Shown piece by piece: positions 10,347 to 21,277 of a stretch of 64,000 bases of DNA; position 1 is the stretch's first letter; each line of letters starts with the position of its first letter. The stretch is from NCBI RefSeq assembly GCF_029867415.1, contig NW_026705152.1, positions 992,001 to 1,056,000 of the forward strand, written 5' to 3'. Below the pieces are notes generated by a model, which made no database searches, was not told the origin of the DNA, and worked only from the letters and a program-made list of their open reading frames with translations. This DNA comes from Vicia villosa. Its lineage: Eukaryota; Streptophyta; Magnoliopsida; Fabales; Fabaceae. The position numbers were made by a program, and so were the translations under genes.

Positions 10347-11555
10347 TGTTAGAACAAGATTTGTTCTGATCAATTATCTTAGTTTTGATGATAACAATAA
10401 TATGAATTTTGCTTAAGATTATATGGTACTCTAATCCAATGCAATTTCCTTTTCAGGAAATATATAAAGAGTACGCATAATTCAGCGCTCAGAAGCTTTG
10501 TCTCAAAGGGTTCAGCATGCAACATCAGAACATGGTCTGGCAAGACATCAGAAGATGGTCGAAGCAGAATCAGAACATGGGTCTATGGAAGCATCAGAAG
10601 AACAAGAGAACAGAAGCACTGAAGTTCTGATGGTATCACGCTCAGAAGCACTTCAAGGTCAGAAGATCAGAAGATGTTATGCACCAAGCTGTTTGACTCT
10701 GATGATATTCAAACGTTGTATTCACAAACATCAGATCAGAAGAAAGTACAAGTGGCAAGCTACGCTGACTGACAAAAGGAACGTTAAAAGCTACTAAAGG
10801 CTACGTCAGTAGACACAGCGTGAACAAGGCTCGAGGTAGTTGACAAAAGCGTATAACATTAAATGCGATGCTGTACGGAACACGCAAAGCATTAAATGCA
10901 CTCAACGGTCATCTTCTCCAACGCCTATAAATATGAAGTTCTGATGAGAAGCAAGGTTAACGATCCTGAACAAAACAACGCTTATTAACTTGCTGAAACT
11001 CTGTTCAAATCAAAAGCTCAGAATCTTCATCTTCATCAAAGCTCACTACATTGCTGTTGTAATATATTAGTGAGATTAAGCTTAAACGTTAAGAGAAATA
11101 TCACAGTTTGTGATTATCGCTTTCAAGAAGCAATTGTAATACTCTTAGGATTGATTACATTAAGTTGTAAGGAACTAGAGTGATCGTGTGGATCAGAATA
11201 CTCTAGGAAGTCTTAGAAGTGATCTAAGCAGGTTGTAACTAGAGTGATCGTGTGGATCAGTATACTCTAGAAAAGTCTTAGAGGGTATCTAAGCAGTTGT
11301 TCCTGGAGTGATCAGTGTGTGATCAGTAGACTCTGGAAGACTTAGTTGCTGACTAAGTGGAGAACCATTGTAATCCGTGCGATTAGTGGATTAAATCCTC
11401 AGTTGAGGTAAATCATCTCTGCGGGGGTGGACTGGAGTAGTTTAGTTAACAACGAACCAGGATAAAAATAACTGTGCAATTTATTTTTATCTGTCAAGTT
11501 TTTTAAAGCTACACTTATTCAAACCCCCCCTTTCTAAGTGTTTTTCTATCCTTCA
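10347..11555 (+). repeat. Element A 3' LTR
   Basis: This is 1209 bp, the same length as the 5' LTR. The differences I noticed are near 3055/10677, 3434/11056 and 3532-3535/11154-11157. The TATA box is at 10926-10933 and the hairpin cassette at 11175-11357. The CATAT target duplication follows at 11556-11560. Confidence 0.95.
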
Positions 11556-12230
11556 CATATCTATAGATCCAGAGGTGCGCATCCTCCTCACTATACCCTT
11601 CTTGATAAATATGTAAGAGAGGAGTCTCTCATATGGAAGACACGTCACATTCCCTTAACGGGCAACAGCCATAGAAACGGCTTCAACGAGCCCTTTGAAA
11701 ATCATCAAGGGAAAATTGATTTTCTTCCCTCGAAGGCCATAGAGAATGAACTCTAAGTCCTCGACCATGATGCTAATTTCGTCATGCTTCCGAGGATGGA
11801 AGTTACCCACAAGCATTTGATGTCAAATCCTTATAACCTTGGCACTGAAAGGATCATTGTCTATGAGAGTCCTCAACAAAAGATGAGTGGCCATGTTGAA
11901 GCAGTTATCATCAAAAGTCTCCCCAGAATTTTTACATCTCATCAAGTTAGCAATGGTGGTAGGAGTGATGCTAAGATGAGCATGTCGAACCTCAGAGACT
12001 ATCGTGGTTCTACCTTCGGGATCTATGTGTAGAGACGCAAACATCCAGAAATCTGCTAGCATGTTAGGGTAGACAGAACCCTCCAGGATTTCACCAAAGT
12101 AGAAATCCAGCTCTTGGTTAGCAAAGAGAGTATTGAGGCTGATGAAGTTGTCCTCAAGTTCTTCCTCAGAAATTTTGAACTCTTTTTTGATACAAGCTCT
12201 GATGTTGTTATAAGAAAGAGGTACCGCCAT
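11556..12230 (-). pseudogene. Antisense gene 1 of element G: plant-transposon-domain protein, two stops, split by element A
   Basis: The reading frame starts with ATG at 12230 on the minus strand. Its first 135 codons are open and contain VYPNMLADFW and LSITPTTIANLMRC, the signature of the putative plant transposon protein domain also seen in the env-like ORF of element A. After a TGA at 11823-11825 the same frame continues with related sequence, meets a TAA at 11655-11657, and runs into the CATAT target site of element A; the remainder is at 2660-2724. A TATATA box lies about 135 bp upstream of the ATG. It appears to be a decayed independent transcription unit, antisense to pol. Function is unknown. 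Confidence 0.7.
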
Positions 12231-12830
12231 TTCAGAAAAGAGAGCTTAGAGGAAAAAAGGATACTTTTTCTGTTGTTGGTGTTTAAGGAAATGCAAGAAA
12301 AATGAAATTATAGACGGAAGTTGATAAAACAAGAATGAAGAGATAAATGTGATGATAAGCCCTTATATAGACCTAGGGCAGTAAGGGGCGGTTTAAATTT
12401 TAATGATTGATTGGACTGCGTTTGGTATTCCAAAAAGAGAAGTTATGGCTTCCGCCGTTTCCCGCCCTTGGAAGTTGAGAAGTAATCATGAAAACTGATG
12501 CACACACGTCTCAAAGAAACGTTTTGAAGAAAGTGACGTCACCATTTAATGATGATTACGGCTAAGGGAGTAGAAACGTCAAGTCTAAGAGTAAGGATGC
12601 TGCAAAGGATAGTCAGATCATATGTGTTGCATTAATTGAAATCACTGTTGAAAATGTGAAAATATATTTTGGCAGAATCTGAAAGATTTGCTGAAAAAGT
12701 AGTGCTTGCAAATATTGGAAATATGGACAAAGTGAAAAAATAAAAGTCAAGCATACATATATATTTCCACGAAGGGTTTGGTTACAAAACGAAGGTGCAG
12801 CATTATAACAAAATACAGAGTTTGAGGTAA
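12231..12830. other. Intergenic region between the two antisense genes of element G
   Basis: This holds the probable promoter of antisense gene 1 at its left end (TATA near 12364-12369) and the 3' flank of the antisense PMD gene at its right end. No further ORF is supported. Confidence 0.5.
12364..12370 (-). promoter_or_regulatory. TATA box for antisense gene 1 of element G
   Basis: On the minus strand the sequence reads CTATATAAGGGC, a strong plant TATA context, about 135 bp before the ATG at 12230. A start about 30 bp downstream would leave a leader near 100 nt. No other TATA motif lies nearer to the ATG. Confidence 0.55.
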
Positions 12831-15800
12831 CTAGTTAAAGTCCTCAGGGAGACTATTTTTGATCTTCGAATATTGAGTTTCCCATGAAGACATACGAAGC
12901 TCGAGTAATGCCCGTTGTTTCTTCAGTCCTTCAATCTCTAGCACTAACTTTTGGGCAGTTTCGAAATGTTTAATCCCCAATTGCGCCACTTCGAGCAAAT
13001 CTTGTTGGTTGGCCTTTTGAATGGTTGCCTGACGAGTTTCAGCTTCCTTTATTTTCTCTTCGAGTACTTTTATCTCTTGTTTCCAGGAGTTGATATTCTT
13101 CTCACAGTCGTCATATACTTTCTGATTCTCTGAATGTTTAAGCTTGAGGGCCTCACCTTGTTTGGTTGCATCCATAGCAGAGTTCAACGAAGAGTTGTGA
13201 GAGGCCATTTTTTCGCTTAACTGATCGTTGACATTTTGTTTTCGAAGAATATTGGCCTGGAGTTGTTCGACTAGAGAACCTAGCAAGACAATTACCTCTG
13301 AAACTTCTTTTGAGACTTGAAACAAGTCCACATTCTTCAAAAGTTGATTCAAGCTATGACTCTTAGTAGGATTCTGACTAAGAACATCCGCAAGGTTGGT
13401 CTCAAAGAATTTTTCTTTTATCTGACGAAGGAGACCAGGGATGTCCTCCTTGTCACCAGATTCTACAGGAACAGCTGGAGAGACATCAAGTTCAGAAGAC
13501 GAAGTAGTGTTCACATTCATCATGGCCTTCAGGAAACTGAGGGGGTCAGTTTGCTTAAGCTGTTCCAATTCTGAAGGAGTAAGTTGCACAGAGATAGGCG
13601 TCGAAGTTGCCCCAGGAGCAACTTTTGTGTCAAAGGTTGAAGTTTCTTGAGAATTGTTTTTATCCGGTTTAGAAATTTCCTCCATGGCATCTTGTCCAGA
13701 CACAGTATCTTCACTACCATTTGGTCGCTGATTCGCATTGTTGCTACCTGAGCATTGCTGTTCTGCTTTTTCGCTCTTGTGGGTAGGTGGAGAATCATCA
13801 CTTGAATGGTTCCCTTCGACTGCTGTACTAGGAATGATAGTCGCAAGAGGCTGAGCATTTTCGATCACTGGTGAAAGCACATGAGATTTGCCTACATGGA
13901 ATGGTTAGAACATGTTATGATAAGGAAAGTTACAAGAAATCCCTTTGCTGTAAAAAAGAATATGCATTTACCTTGGAGGTTGTCAAGATCAAGATTAAGA
14001 GTGAAGGATTTGAGGTCAGAAGTGGCTGTGCCAACATCATCCTACAATCATAAGGTAAAGCATTAAACTTAATGATTTTAAGTGAAAAATTTATAAAGAT
14101 GATTAGGTTGAGAAATCCAAATACCTTAGTTGAGATGTTATCTAGGCTCGAATTGTGGCTTTCGACAACGAAAGCGGCGCTACCACCTTTCAAAGGTAAT
14201 TCTTCAGAAGATGCCTTGTCACCTGGTGAAGTTAGCTTCGAGGACCCAGATCCTTTTTCTTTTCCCGAAGGAGTGGCGGCCTTCTGCCTTTTCTTTTGGG
14301 CTTGCCTGGTTCGAGGTGGAGACTTGTCATCATCATCTGAGACAACTACTGGAGAGGTTTTTCGCTTCGAATGTGTTGGAGGCTTCGAACTCTGAAAGTG
14401 TAAATCAGGTAAGATAAGTGTGAATCATGCAACATGCAAATGAAAGACAAAGTGTGTACATACCGTGGGTTTCTTGTCAGCAGTGATAGAGTCACTCTCA
14501 CTGGGTTTGTTGCTCTGCGAAACTTCAGAAGCTTTCTCCGCAGGGAGTTGTTTGATCTTTTTCTTTCGAGCAACAGCTGTAGTTGGAACTGGAATTAGTA
14601 TTTCAGCGGAAAAGAAACGTTAGTCAAAAAATTTGTCTAAACCCAAACCTTCAGGTATTGGAGTCAAGACACGAACATGTTCAAGATCTATATGGAGATG
14701 TCCTTTGAAAGTATCCAGGGTATGCTTAGTCGGGACCACTCGTTCAGCGCGTTTTTTAGTGCTTTCTTGAAGAATTTTAAAAACATTCCCACACACGAAC
14801 CAGTCTAGGAAAGGAGGGCTTAAAGCCACACCAAAATCAGCGCTTGGCAATGGAGGGAATTTTGGAGGATTAAGTTTGAAAGCCACTTCATAACGCAGTT
14901 CCGGTCGAACAGACGAGGGCAGTTTCAACTTATCCAATTTGGCGGAAAACGTTTCGCGTAAAGTGACTGCAGCTTCACGAACAGTCCGACTAAGATCATC
15001 AGGCCTGTAAATGGTTTCAAAGAACTTTTGAAAGGCTTGTATTTCTTTAATATGAGTCGAAGTACCTTTTTGAAACTTTTCCTGCACATCAGCAAAAGCT
15101 TCAGTTAGTTCGCGAGTAAGGCTCTCAGCATCAAAGATTTGCGTGGTGTAATAGTCCGTCCACCATTGTCGAAAATCTGGAGTAGAGTAAAATGCGGGAT
15201 CGAAAGGAATAGGTGAAAGATTGGTCACACCAGCATATCTAGCCATTTTTTATTCACATTCTTCTTCAGTCAGATATAAAGTGTGTAAACACATGTGGTT
15301 CCTTTTCTCGTACAAACATTTGGGTCTTATTTGAACCAATCCAAATTGCCTTTATACCAGATTTGGTTGGTAGCAGAGTAGAGCGTATTGGCTTTTGGAG
15401 GGACGAAGGCGGTGATAAAATAACTGTGGGGTAAGAAAAGCTCCCCAGATAGTCATAGATTCAGTCTCTTGGTCTTGAGATGTTGGAGGAAATTTTCGAG
15501 TGAACCATTCGGGACCCACTGTCCTGTTTACGAACGGAGCCATCGATGGGCTGAATTGATCACATCAAGCAAACATCATGGCATATGCTAGAAAGTGCTC
15601 GCGAAGTTTTCCAGTCTCTTCTTTTGGGGTTAGCGAAGCCAACCTGGTTCCTTCTACAGTTCGATGTTTAATGTTTGGATCTTCTTCGTTCACAACACCC
15701 CGAAATGGGAGTTGAGCCTCAAAAGTAGCATTGAGCCACAGTTGTAGTAACCAGAAGGGACCAGCAAAAAGAAAAGAACCTGCTTTATAATTCTTTACAA

Positions 15801-16737
15801 GGTCTGTTGCTTCACCTAGATTCTCATAGAGAAACCCTAGAATTAACTGGCTCAGGTTTAGTTTTGTTCCAGTGTGGAGTTGATTAGCCATACAGAGATA
15901 TCTTTTTGCCACTTGTATGGACCTAGAACAGAAGACGCACCTCGAAAGCCATAAGGCTAAGAAGGCAATATGTTCTTCGTCTAAGACTACCTCATTATTC
16001 TCGTCATGATACTTTTGAATGAATGTAGTATACGTAACAGTTGCTTCATTGAAGTTAATGGTATCGGTATCCATGACGTTGGGGTCGAAGGGTTCTCCGG
16101 TTGGTCGAAGACCCGTAATGGCAGCTATGTCGAAAAGCGTAGGGGTGATCATTCCACATGGGAGATGGAAAGTGTTGTGGGAAGCATCCCAGAAGTAAAC
16201 TGACGCAACTAACATAGTTTGGTTATATTCTAAACTAGTCTTGGACAATTGGATTAAATCATAAATGCCTAGTTCCTGCCAGAAAGAAGCTTTGTGTTTC
16301 TCTACTCTTGCCAACCATGCATAGTATAGTTCAGGATCTTTTGCTAAGGGAATTGACCTAAAAACTTTCACGAAATTGGTTACATAGATTAACCTAATTT
16401 TCTCTAGGGTTGAAGGGTTTACGGTCAAAGCGTTTTCCATATCATCAGGTTTTGTTGAAATAGGACGGCCATTTTCATCTATTTTGTTCTTACTAACTAA
16501 CGGCCTAGTCTTATAATAAGCAGGAAAGAATTTATCCAGAGAAGAGTTAATTTCTCCTGGTAAAGGACCCATGAAGGCATGAGTTTTCCCATAAAGTTCA
16601 AAAGGGATGATTACCTGAGAAGCGTAAATGGCGCGCACTTCTGCAGAATTTGGGTTTGGTATGCACTCTTGATTCCCCATCTGTGTAGATTGTTGAAGTT
16701 TCAAAGCTGGTTGAAGAACATTTGAAGATGACGCCAT
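12831..16737 (-). pseudogene. Antisense gene 2 of element G: five-exon plant-mobile-domain (PMD) gene, exon 1 with three stops
   Basis: The gene starts with ATG at 16737. Exon 1 (16737-14649) encodes a PMD, the aminotransferase-like fold of MAIN/MAIL proteins and some transposons: FHLPCGMITPTLFDIAAITG near residues 189-208, HIAFLALWLSRCVF near 257 and GPFWLLQLWL near 325. It is broken by TGA 15565-15567, TAA 15352-15354 and TAA 15250-15252, but homologous sequence continues in frame. Four introns follow, all GT-AG: 14589-14648 (60 nt), 14392-14463 (72), 14042-14124 (83) and 13892-13971 (80). Removing them keeps one open frame from exon 1 through exon 5. Exons 2-3 are Lys/Arg-rich (RKKKIK, QKKRQK), suggesting nuclear targeting; exon 5 (13891-12831) ends in a long coiled coil. 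It looks like a captured host-type gene carried antisense in a retrotransposon. Confidence 0.75.
13892..14648 (-). other. Four short introns of the antisense PMD gene
   Basis: Donor/acceptor pairs read on the minus strand: GAAG|GTTTGG...TTCCAG|TT (14648-14589); CACG|GTATGT...TTTCAG|AG (14463-14392); CTAAG|GTATTT...TTGTAG|GA (14124-14042); CCAAG|GTAAAT...ATGTAG|GC (13971-13892). Phases are 1, 0, 0 and 1 and all match. The 60-nt first intron is at the lower limit for plants and is the least certain; the other three look canonical. Confidence 0.7.
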
Positions 16738-17169
16738 GAGTAAGTTTGATTTTCTGGAATGGGTTTGAATATAATCAGAAGTGTTCTTTTCTGTAGAGGA
16801 ATAAGGAAATAAGAGGTGAAAGTTATATGAAGGTTAGGGTTTTAATATTTAAAGGTTTAACGGAAACCCTTTCAAATCTTTTGGGTAAAAACCAAGAGAC
16901 ACGCGACAGGCATTGATTTAATCCAACGGCGGTCGAATAAATTAGCTTTACTCCTAGTATGTAGGAGTAATGATCAAGAAGTAAGGTCAAAAACGTGGGA
17001 ATGTAAGTTATGAGAAGACATCTTTGAAAATGACAAGACGTTTTGGAAACAGGGTCATCAATGATTATGACGTCAGTCAGCAATCTTGGAACTTTCAAAG
17101 ATAAGTAAGGGACGAAATCTTATGACGACAAGAAACGCCTATTTCTCTTGTTTTTCGAAACAGGCATTT
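16738..17169. other. Region between antisense PMD gene and 3' LTR of element G
   Basis: No ORF is supported. On the minus strand, upstream of the PMD ATG, there is an AT-rich TATA-like run (TTTAAATATTAAAA) with an adjoining AAACCCTAA telobox at about 16836-16852, about 100 bp before the start codon. Teloboxes are frequent near plant promoters, so this is a candidate promoter, weaker than that of antisense gene 1. Confidence 0.45.
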
Positions 17170-17182
17170 ATTGGGGGCAATT
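17170..17182 (+). promoter_or_regulatory. Polypurine tract of element G
   Basis: ATTGGGGGCAATT immediately precedes TGTTAGC, the presumed LTR start at 17183. The G-run and position fit a plus-strand primer; the 5' LTR is outside the window so the boundary cannot be confirmed. Confidence 0.6.
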
Positions 17183-18134
17183 TGTTAGCTGAAGATTTCG
17201 TTTTGCAAACATGGTCCTTCGAAGGATAAAAACTCGAAGGAAGGATGGTTACTGATGACCATCTTTGAAGATAAAAATGGCTCCTGATGGCCATGCTTCG
17301 AGAATGAAGATTTCTAAGTTATAACGAAGATAGTGAATGCTGAAGCTAGTAGGAGTATATGTCTTCGAAGACTTAGACAGATTTCGTGAAATATGTTAAG
17401 TATTGACACTTAGCGTGCTTTTGTAGTGTTTTAATGTTAAATACACTGCCACGCATCGAAGAAGGACTTACGCGGGAGGATTTTAAATTCGAAGACGGTT
17501 TCGTAACTGTCTAAAGACAGATGGCATTCCTGAGGTTCTTATGAGAAACGTGGCATTAGATTAGCGTAGGACCGTTAAGGTCGAAACTAGTATAAATAAG
17601 GGTCTTAATATTAGTATTCCGGGTGTTCATTTTGTACAAATAACTCACATATTACTCAAGTAACAAGTGTTAAAGAGAAAGAGTTCGCTGAGAAATGTAC
17701 GTATGACACCACCATTTTAATACATGTGTATTTTCCCTGTATTTTCAAGTATCTTTCAATATTATTGCAATTCGTTTACTTCTTGCCATTTAAGTTTTTG
17801 TACTCATTATTTTCATGTTATTTATCTTTGAAGTATTTAACATTTCTGCACTTTAAGATTTCTGCATTTTTACAGTTTCGTCTCATATTTTATCTTGACT
17901 TACCTTTCGCTGAAGTTATACTCACGAGTATAACGAAGTGATTGCTAATTTTATTTGTTTCGTTCGAAGTAATTCTTATTGACAAGATGAATCATAAATA
18001 TGGTTCGAATGACCATCAATAACAATCTTTTTGACTATGTCCTAGGATCAATCTAGTCGATCCTGCGAGTAACCGAATCATATTTATTATGGTTTGGAAG
18101 ACTAGCGGTTGTTTACCGAAAATCACCGTAAACA
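17183..18134 (+). repeat. Element G 3' LTR
   Basis: About 952 bp from TGTTAGC to GTAAACA, which form matching TG...CA ends. A TATA box (TATAAATA) is at 17591-17598, in the order expected for U3 before R. The exact end could also be 18137 or 18140 because the sequence there is a short AACA/ACA repeat. Confidence 0.65.
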
Positions 18135-18877
18135 ACAACATGATTTAATCCCAAATTTCATGGATTCTTCACAAACCCTAACATTTGAAACTATGAGAGA
18201 TTGAAGAGATGAAAAACCTAAGCATACTATTACCCATTGCATACATATATACCCATAATAATGAGGATTCTCCCCCTTACATTTGGTTCAATCTTCCTCT
18301 TCTAGGTTTTTCTTCACTTTCTCCCTTTTCTCCTATTTCTCTTCACTTCTCTTCTCAAAATAAAAGTTACGAGGGAACTAACCTAATTCCCTTACTATCT
18401 TTCTTTAATCAAATGGGCTTAGTCATATTTACCCCGTCATTATTTTTATTTCTAACAGTTAGGCCCAATAGTTATTATCTCATTATTCTACTAATAATTC
18501 AAATAACCAATTAGCATTATATCACAAAATAATTAATTACCACACTAAATCTCTAATTTTCAATCTCTCTTCCCTTCTTCTATTCTCTCTTCTTTTCTTT
18601 CACAAAATTCCCAAATGAGCTTCTAATTCTATTTTCCTCTAAAACCCTTATTTTGTTAAACCCTTACTATCTTCTAATTGCTAATGGGCCCTAATTAACA
18701 CCTCTCTAATGCTAATCCTATCATAGGCCCAATAACAAGTCTAATCACCAACTTATGTCATTTACTAGCAAAACTCAATAAATAACATAAAGTCTCATAA
18801 ACACATATAAACACACTTAATCCACATAATTCACAATTAATAAAATAAAACACGAAATAATAAATACGGGTGTTACA
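18135..18877 (-). repeat. LTR remnant with GGGTGTTACA end (Tekay-like)
   Basis: The sequence ends ACGGGTGTTACA at 18877, the terminal motif shared by the LTRs of elements C, D and E. Its AT-rich body contains GGCCCAATA motifs also found in the LTR of E. Only the right end is present; the left part was probably displaced by insertion of element G. Orientation is inferred by resemblance to C and E. No gene is seen. Confidence 0.6.
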
Positions 18878-19301
18878 CGTACATGATCCACTCTTATAGC
18901 TCCTTCAGATATACAATCACTAACGATGTTGTATTTTCTTCTTATTTGACGTCTTTTACCATTATATTAACGACTCGTATTTTTTTTCAATAGCCACGGT
19001 ACTATCGCAATGGATCAGCACAGTTACCATAGGTTTTTTCCATAAAGTGATCTCAGCTAGCAAGCATCTTAACTAGTTTGTTATTTCACTAGTTATGGCT
19101 AGTGCTATCATCTCAGACTCCATTGTGGGCTGAGCCAATATAGTCTGTATCTTTGATTTCAAAGATACAACTCCACTACTTATACTAAATATAAAGCCAC
19201 TAGTAGCTTTGGAATCATACAATAAGGTGTTCCAATCTGTATCGTTGTACCCTTCTAGCACAATAGGAAACAACAAGAAATTTCTGAAAATGTAGGCCGA
19301 G
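18878..19301 (-). pseudogene. Ty1/copia RNase H fragment
   Basis: On the minus strand the first half reads as copia RNase H: GYNDTDWN, then SKATSGFIFSISSGVVSLKSK and TMESEMIALA, followed in broken frames by a HCDSTVAI segment and a RRKYNIV...GAIRVDH segment typical of the RNase H C-terminus. It is cut by the LTR remnant on its left and element C on its right, and stops and frameshifts are present. The rest of the element is not in the window. Confidence 0.8.
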
Positions 19302-21152
19302 TGTAACACCCCTCTAATAACCCGCGGAAATTAACAAAATTAAATCAGAGTAACATGTAAAGAGGCGTCACAATTCATAAATAAAACAAACATTTCAGTC
19401 ATATGTTATGCATTCACTGAAGAACATTTTATCATAACTCATAAACCAGACATCTCATGTTTACACTGCGGAATAACCATCAAACTAGCATCACATCGTC
19501 AAATGCTTTAGTTATCAAAATAATTGATCACAACAGAGTTAATGACATAAACTTAAAACAGCGTTCCCCCAGTGTTACATCTACCAGAGCATGACACCGA
19601 CACGAAAACTAAACTGACTTATGAGCTAATCCTCAGCAAGTCACGCCGCTATCCTCAATCTGAAAATGACAACAAGTAAGGGTGAGTCTCATCACAGTTA
19701 ACAAATATTATTGCATCACAAACAACAATATATCATAGTTATATCGTTCACCCAATCGTTTCATATTCAGATACATCATTGTCACACATCTACAAACATA
19801 AAGTCATCACATAACATATATTAATCATGTTACAAGAAAAATCATGCATATGTATGAAACTAACACTATGCATGTGGTACCAAACATCACCAGTGGGAAA
19901 ATCCACCGACCGATGTATCATCATCCAGATACGACCCTACCAGCACAAATTCCACACAATGGGAATCATGCCCTTCACTGAATCCTCTTCTCATTAGGAT
20001 ACGACCCTCATCTATGATTATGAATGAGTGCAACAAAATATATAACATACAATCATCATCATCATACTATGAGTAGCATCATCTATACTCATTCATCATC
20101 ATACATCATTATCATCATTAACAAGTATGTTCAATATACATATAATTGCATCATTCAATAAATCAGACAACCATATTTCATACAGATTCATCAGTTTAAA
20201 ATCACACGTCATCAGACTTTTAAACATCACAAAACAGCAAAATCTGCAGATCACGCTGGCCATACGCGTACCAATAGACCCAAAAATTCACAAAACACAC
20301 ACCATACGCGTATCATACGCGTATGGACAGGACCTCATTTCCACACAAAACATGCACATACGCGTACCAGCCAGGCATACACGTATCAACTAGGTACCAT
20401 GCGCGTACCATACGCGTACCATACGCGTATGAGCAGAAGATACAATCATCTGCACACATGGGGAGCGTATCATACGCGTATCACCCCCTCCATACGTATA
20501 CCACATGCGTATCATACGTGAACGGGCAGATGTTCTCAAATCTGCAACTTACCCATTCCTCTCCCTCGCGAATTCACCTGTACAGCCTGCGATTTTGATC
20601 GAAAACCAGCAATTTCACATATCCAGACACACAACATTCATCCAACATCAATAGTATATGATCTTTTATTCAATTTCACTCATCACAATCTAATTCTACT
20701 CACTTATTAGGGATTAACAGACATAATTTTCAATCCAATTGATGAACACAAACAGTAAAATTCAGAATATAGAACCCATTGATCCAAACAATACTCCTAA
20801 TCAACATCATTATCCATAACACGATAATAGAGATTAAATGGAGAGTCCCCCCTTACCTTAGCCAATTTTTTATCTTTGGTCTCTCCCTCTTCAGTTCTCC
20901 TTCAGTTCTTCGTGTTCCTCAAAACCTCTGTTCTTTCACATTTTTTCTTTCTTCCCAATCCCAATTGTTTTATGAAAATAATAATAAAATTAGTAAACCA
21001 GTTATGATATCACACCCCCTTCTTTCACTAATTCCTCACATGGCCAAATGCCATAAACCATTATTTTCTATTATTTCCAAAAAATCTTTATAATTCTAAT
21101 TATTAATTCAATATTCCAATTAAATTAATATTAAAATTATACGGGTGTTACA
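19302..21152 (-). repeat. Element C 3' LTR
   Basis: 1851 bp, TGTAACACCC...GGGTGTTACA, with 10-bp inverted termini. It abuts the polypurine tract (reverse complement of ACTCTCCCCCACT) at 21153. A cluster of CGCG-centred palindromes lies at 20262-20522, and a block containing ATGCATGTGGTACCA, shared with D and E, lies near 19869-19883. The 5' LTR is not in the window. Confidence 0.85.
20262..20522. repeat. Cluster of ATACGCGTAT-type palindromes in LTR C
   Basis: About a dozen occurrences of (C)CATACGCGTAC/T and near variants (ATACGTAT, ATGCGCGTA, ATACACGTAT) occur at irregular spacing. Many are perfect 8- to 10-bp palindromes around CGCG. Such density is not expected in otherwise AT-rich sequence. 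Confidence 0.75.
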
Positions 21153-21194
21153 ACTCTCCCCCACTAAAAGAGTTTTCGTCCTCGAAAACATACC

Positions 21195-21277
21195 TCAGAT
21201 AAAGAGTTCCGGATACGAATCCTTCATCTGGCTCTCTAGATCCCAGGTAACATTTCCTTCAGCAGGTCCTCCCCAAG
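21195..21277 (-). pseudogene. Element C pol C-terminus (chromodomain end)
   Basis: The minus-strand frame continues that of 27785-28048 across element B if one copy of the CCAAG target site is counted. It encodes GPAEGNVTWDLESQMKDSYP and ends at TGA 21195-21197, matching the last part of a Tekay-type chromodomain (compare [19 protein letters not shown] in element E). Element B therefore split the chromodomain. Confidence 0.8.

Larger units (their letters stand above)
2725..11555 (+). mobile_element. Element A: Sirevirus (SIRE/Maximus-type Ty1/copia), pol-deleted, gag and env-like ORFs intact
   Basis: Two 1209-bp LTRs (2725-3933 and 10347-11555) begin TGTTAG and end CTTCA, flanked by the 5-bp target duplication CATAT at 2720-2724 and 11556-11560. 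The PBS follows the 5' LTR and a purine tract precedes the 3' LTR. The interior holds an intact gag (4020-5939), a scrap of integrase C-terminus (about 6045-6348), an intact env-like ORF (6657-9122) and a repeat-rich 3' UTR. Protease, RT, RNase H and most of integrase are missing, so it must have moved with enzymes supplied in trans, or lost pol after insertion. I noticed only about four differences between the LTRs, so insertion is recent. Confidence 0.93.
1..18134 (+). mobile_element. Element G: Tat-clade Ty3/gypsy LTR retrotransposon, 5' end outside window
   Basis: The window opens inside pol and the element runs to a 3' LTR near 17183-18134; element A (2725-11555) is inserted in it. Lineage evidence is the pol order RT, degenerate RNase H, second archaeal-type RNase H, integrase, which is characteristic of the Tat clade. 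The 3' region between pol and the polypurine tract is very long (about 5.9 kb without A) and holds two antisense genes. Antisense ORFs in the 3' region have been described for some Tat/Grande-type elements, so a Grande-like sublineage is possible but unproved. The 5' LTR is not present, so the right boundary (TG...CA end near 18134) is an estimate and the TSD cannot be checked. Confidence 0.85.

Noticed and set aside
14346..14573. 75-codon minus-strand frame
   Set aside because: It is a different frame crossing the intron 2 region of the antisense PMD gene; the exon frame inferred from splicing is better supported.
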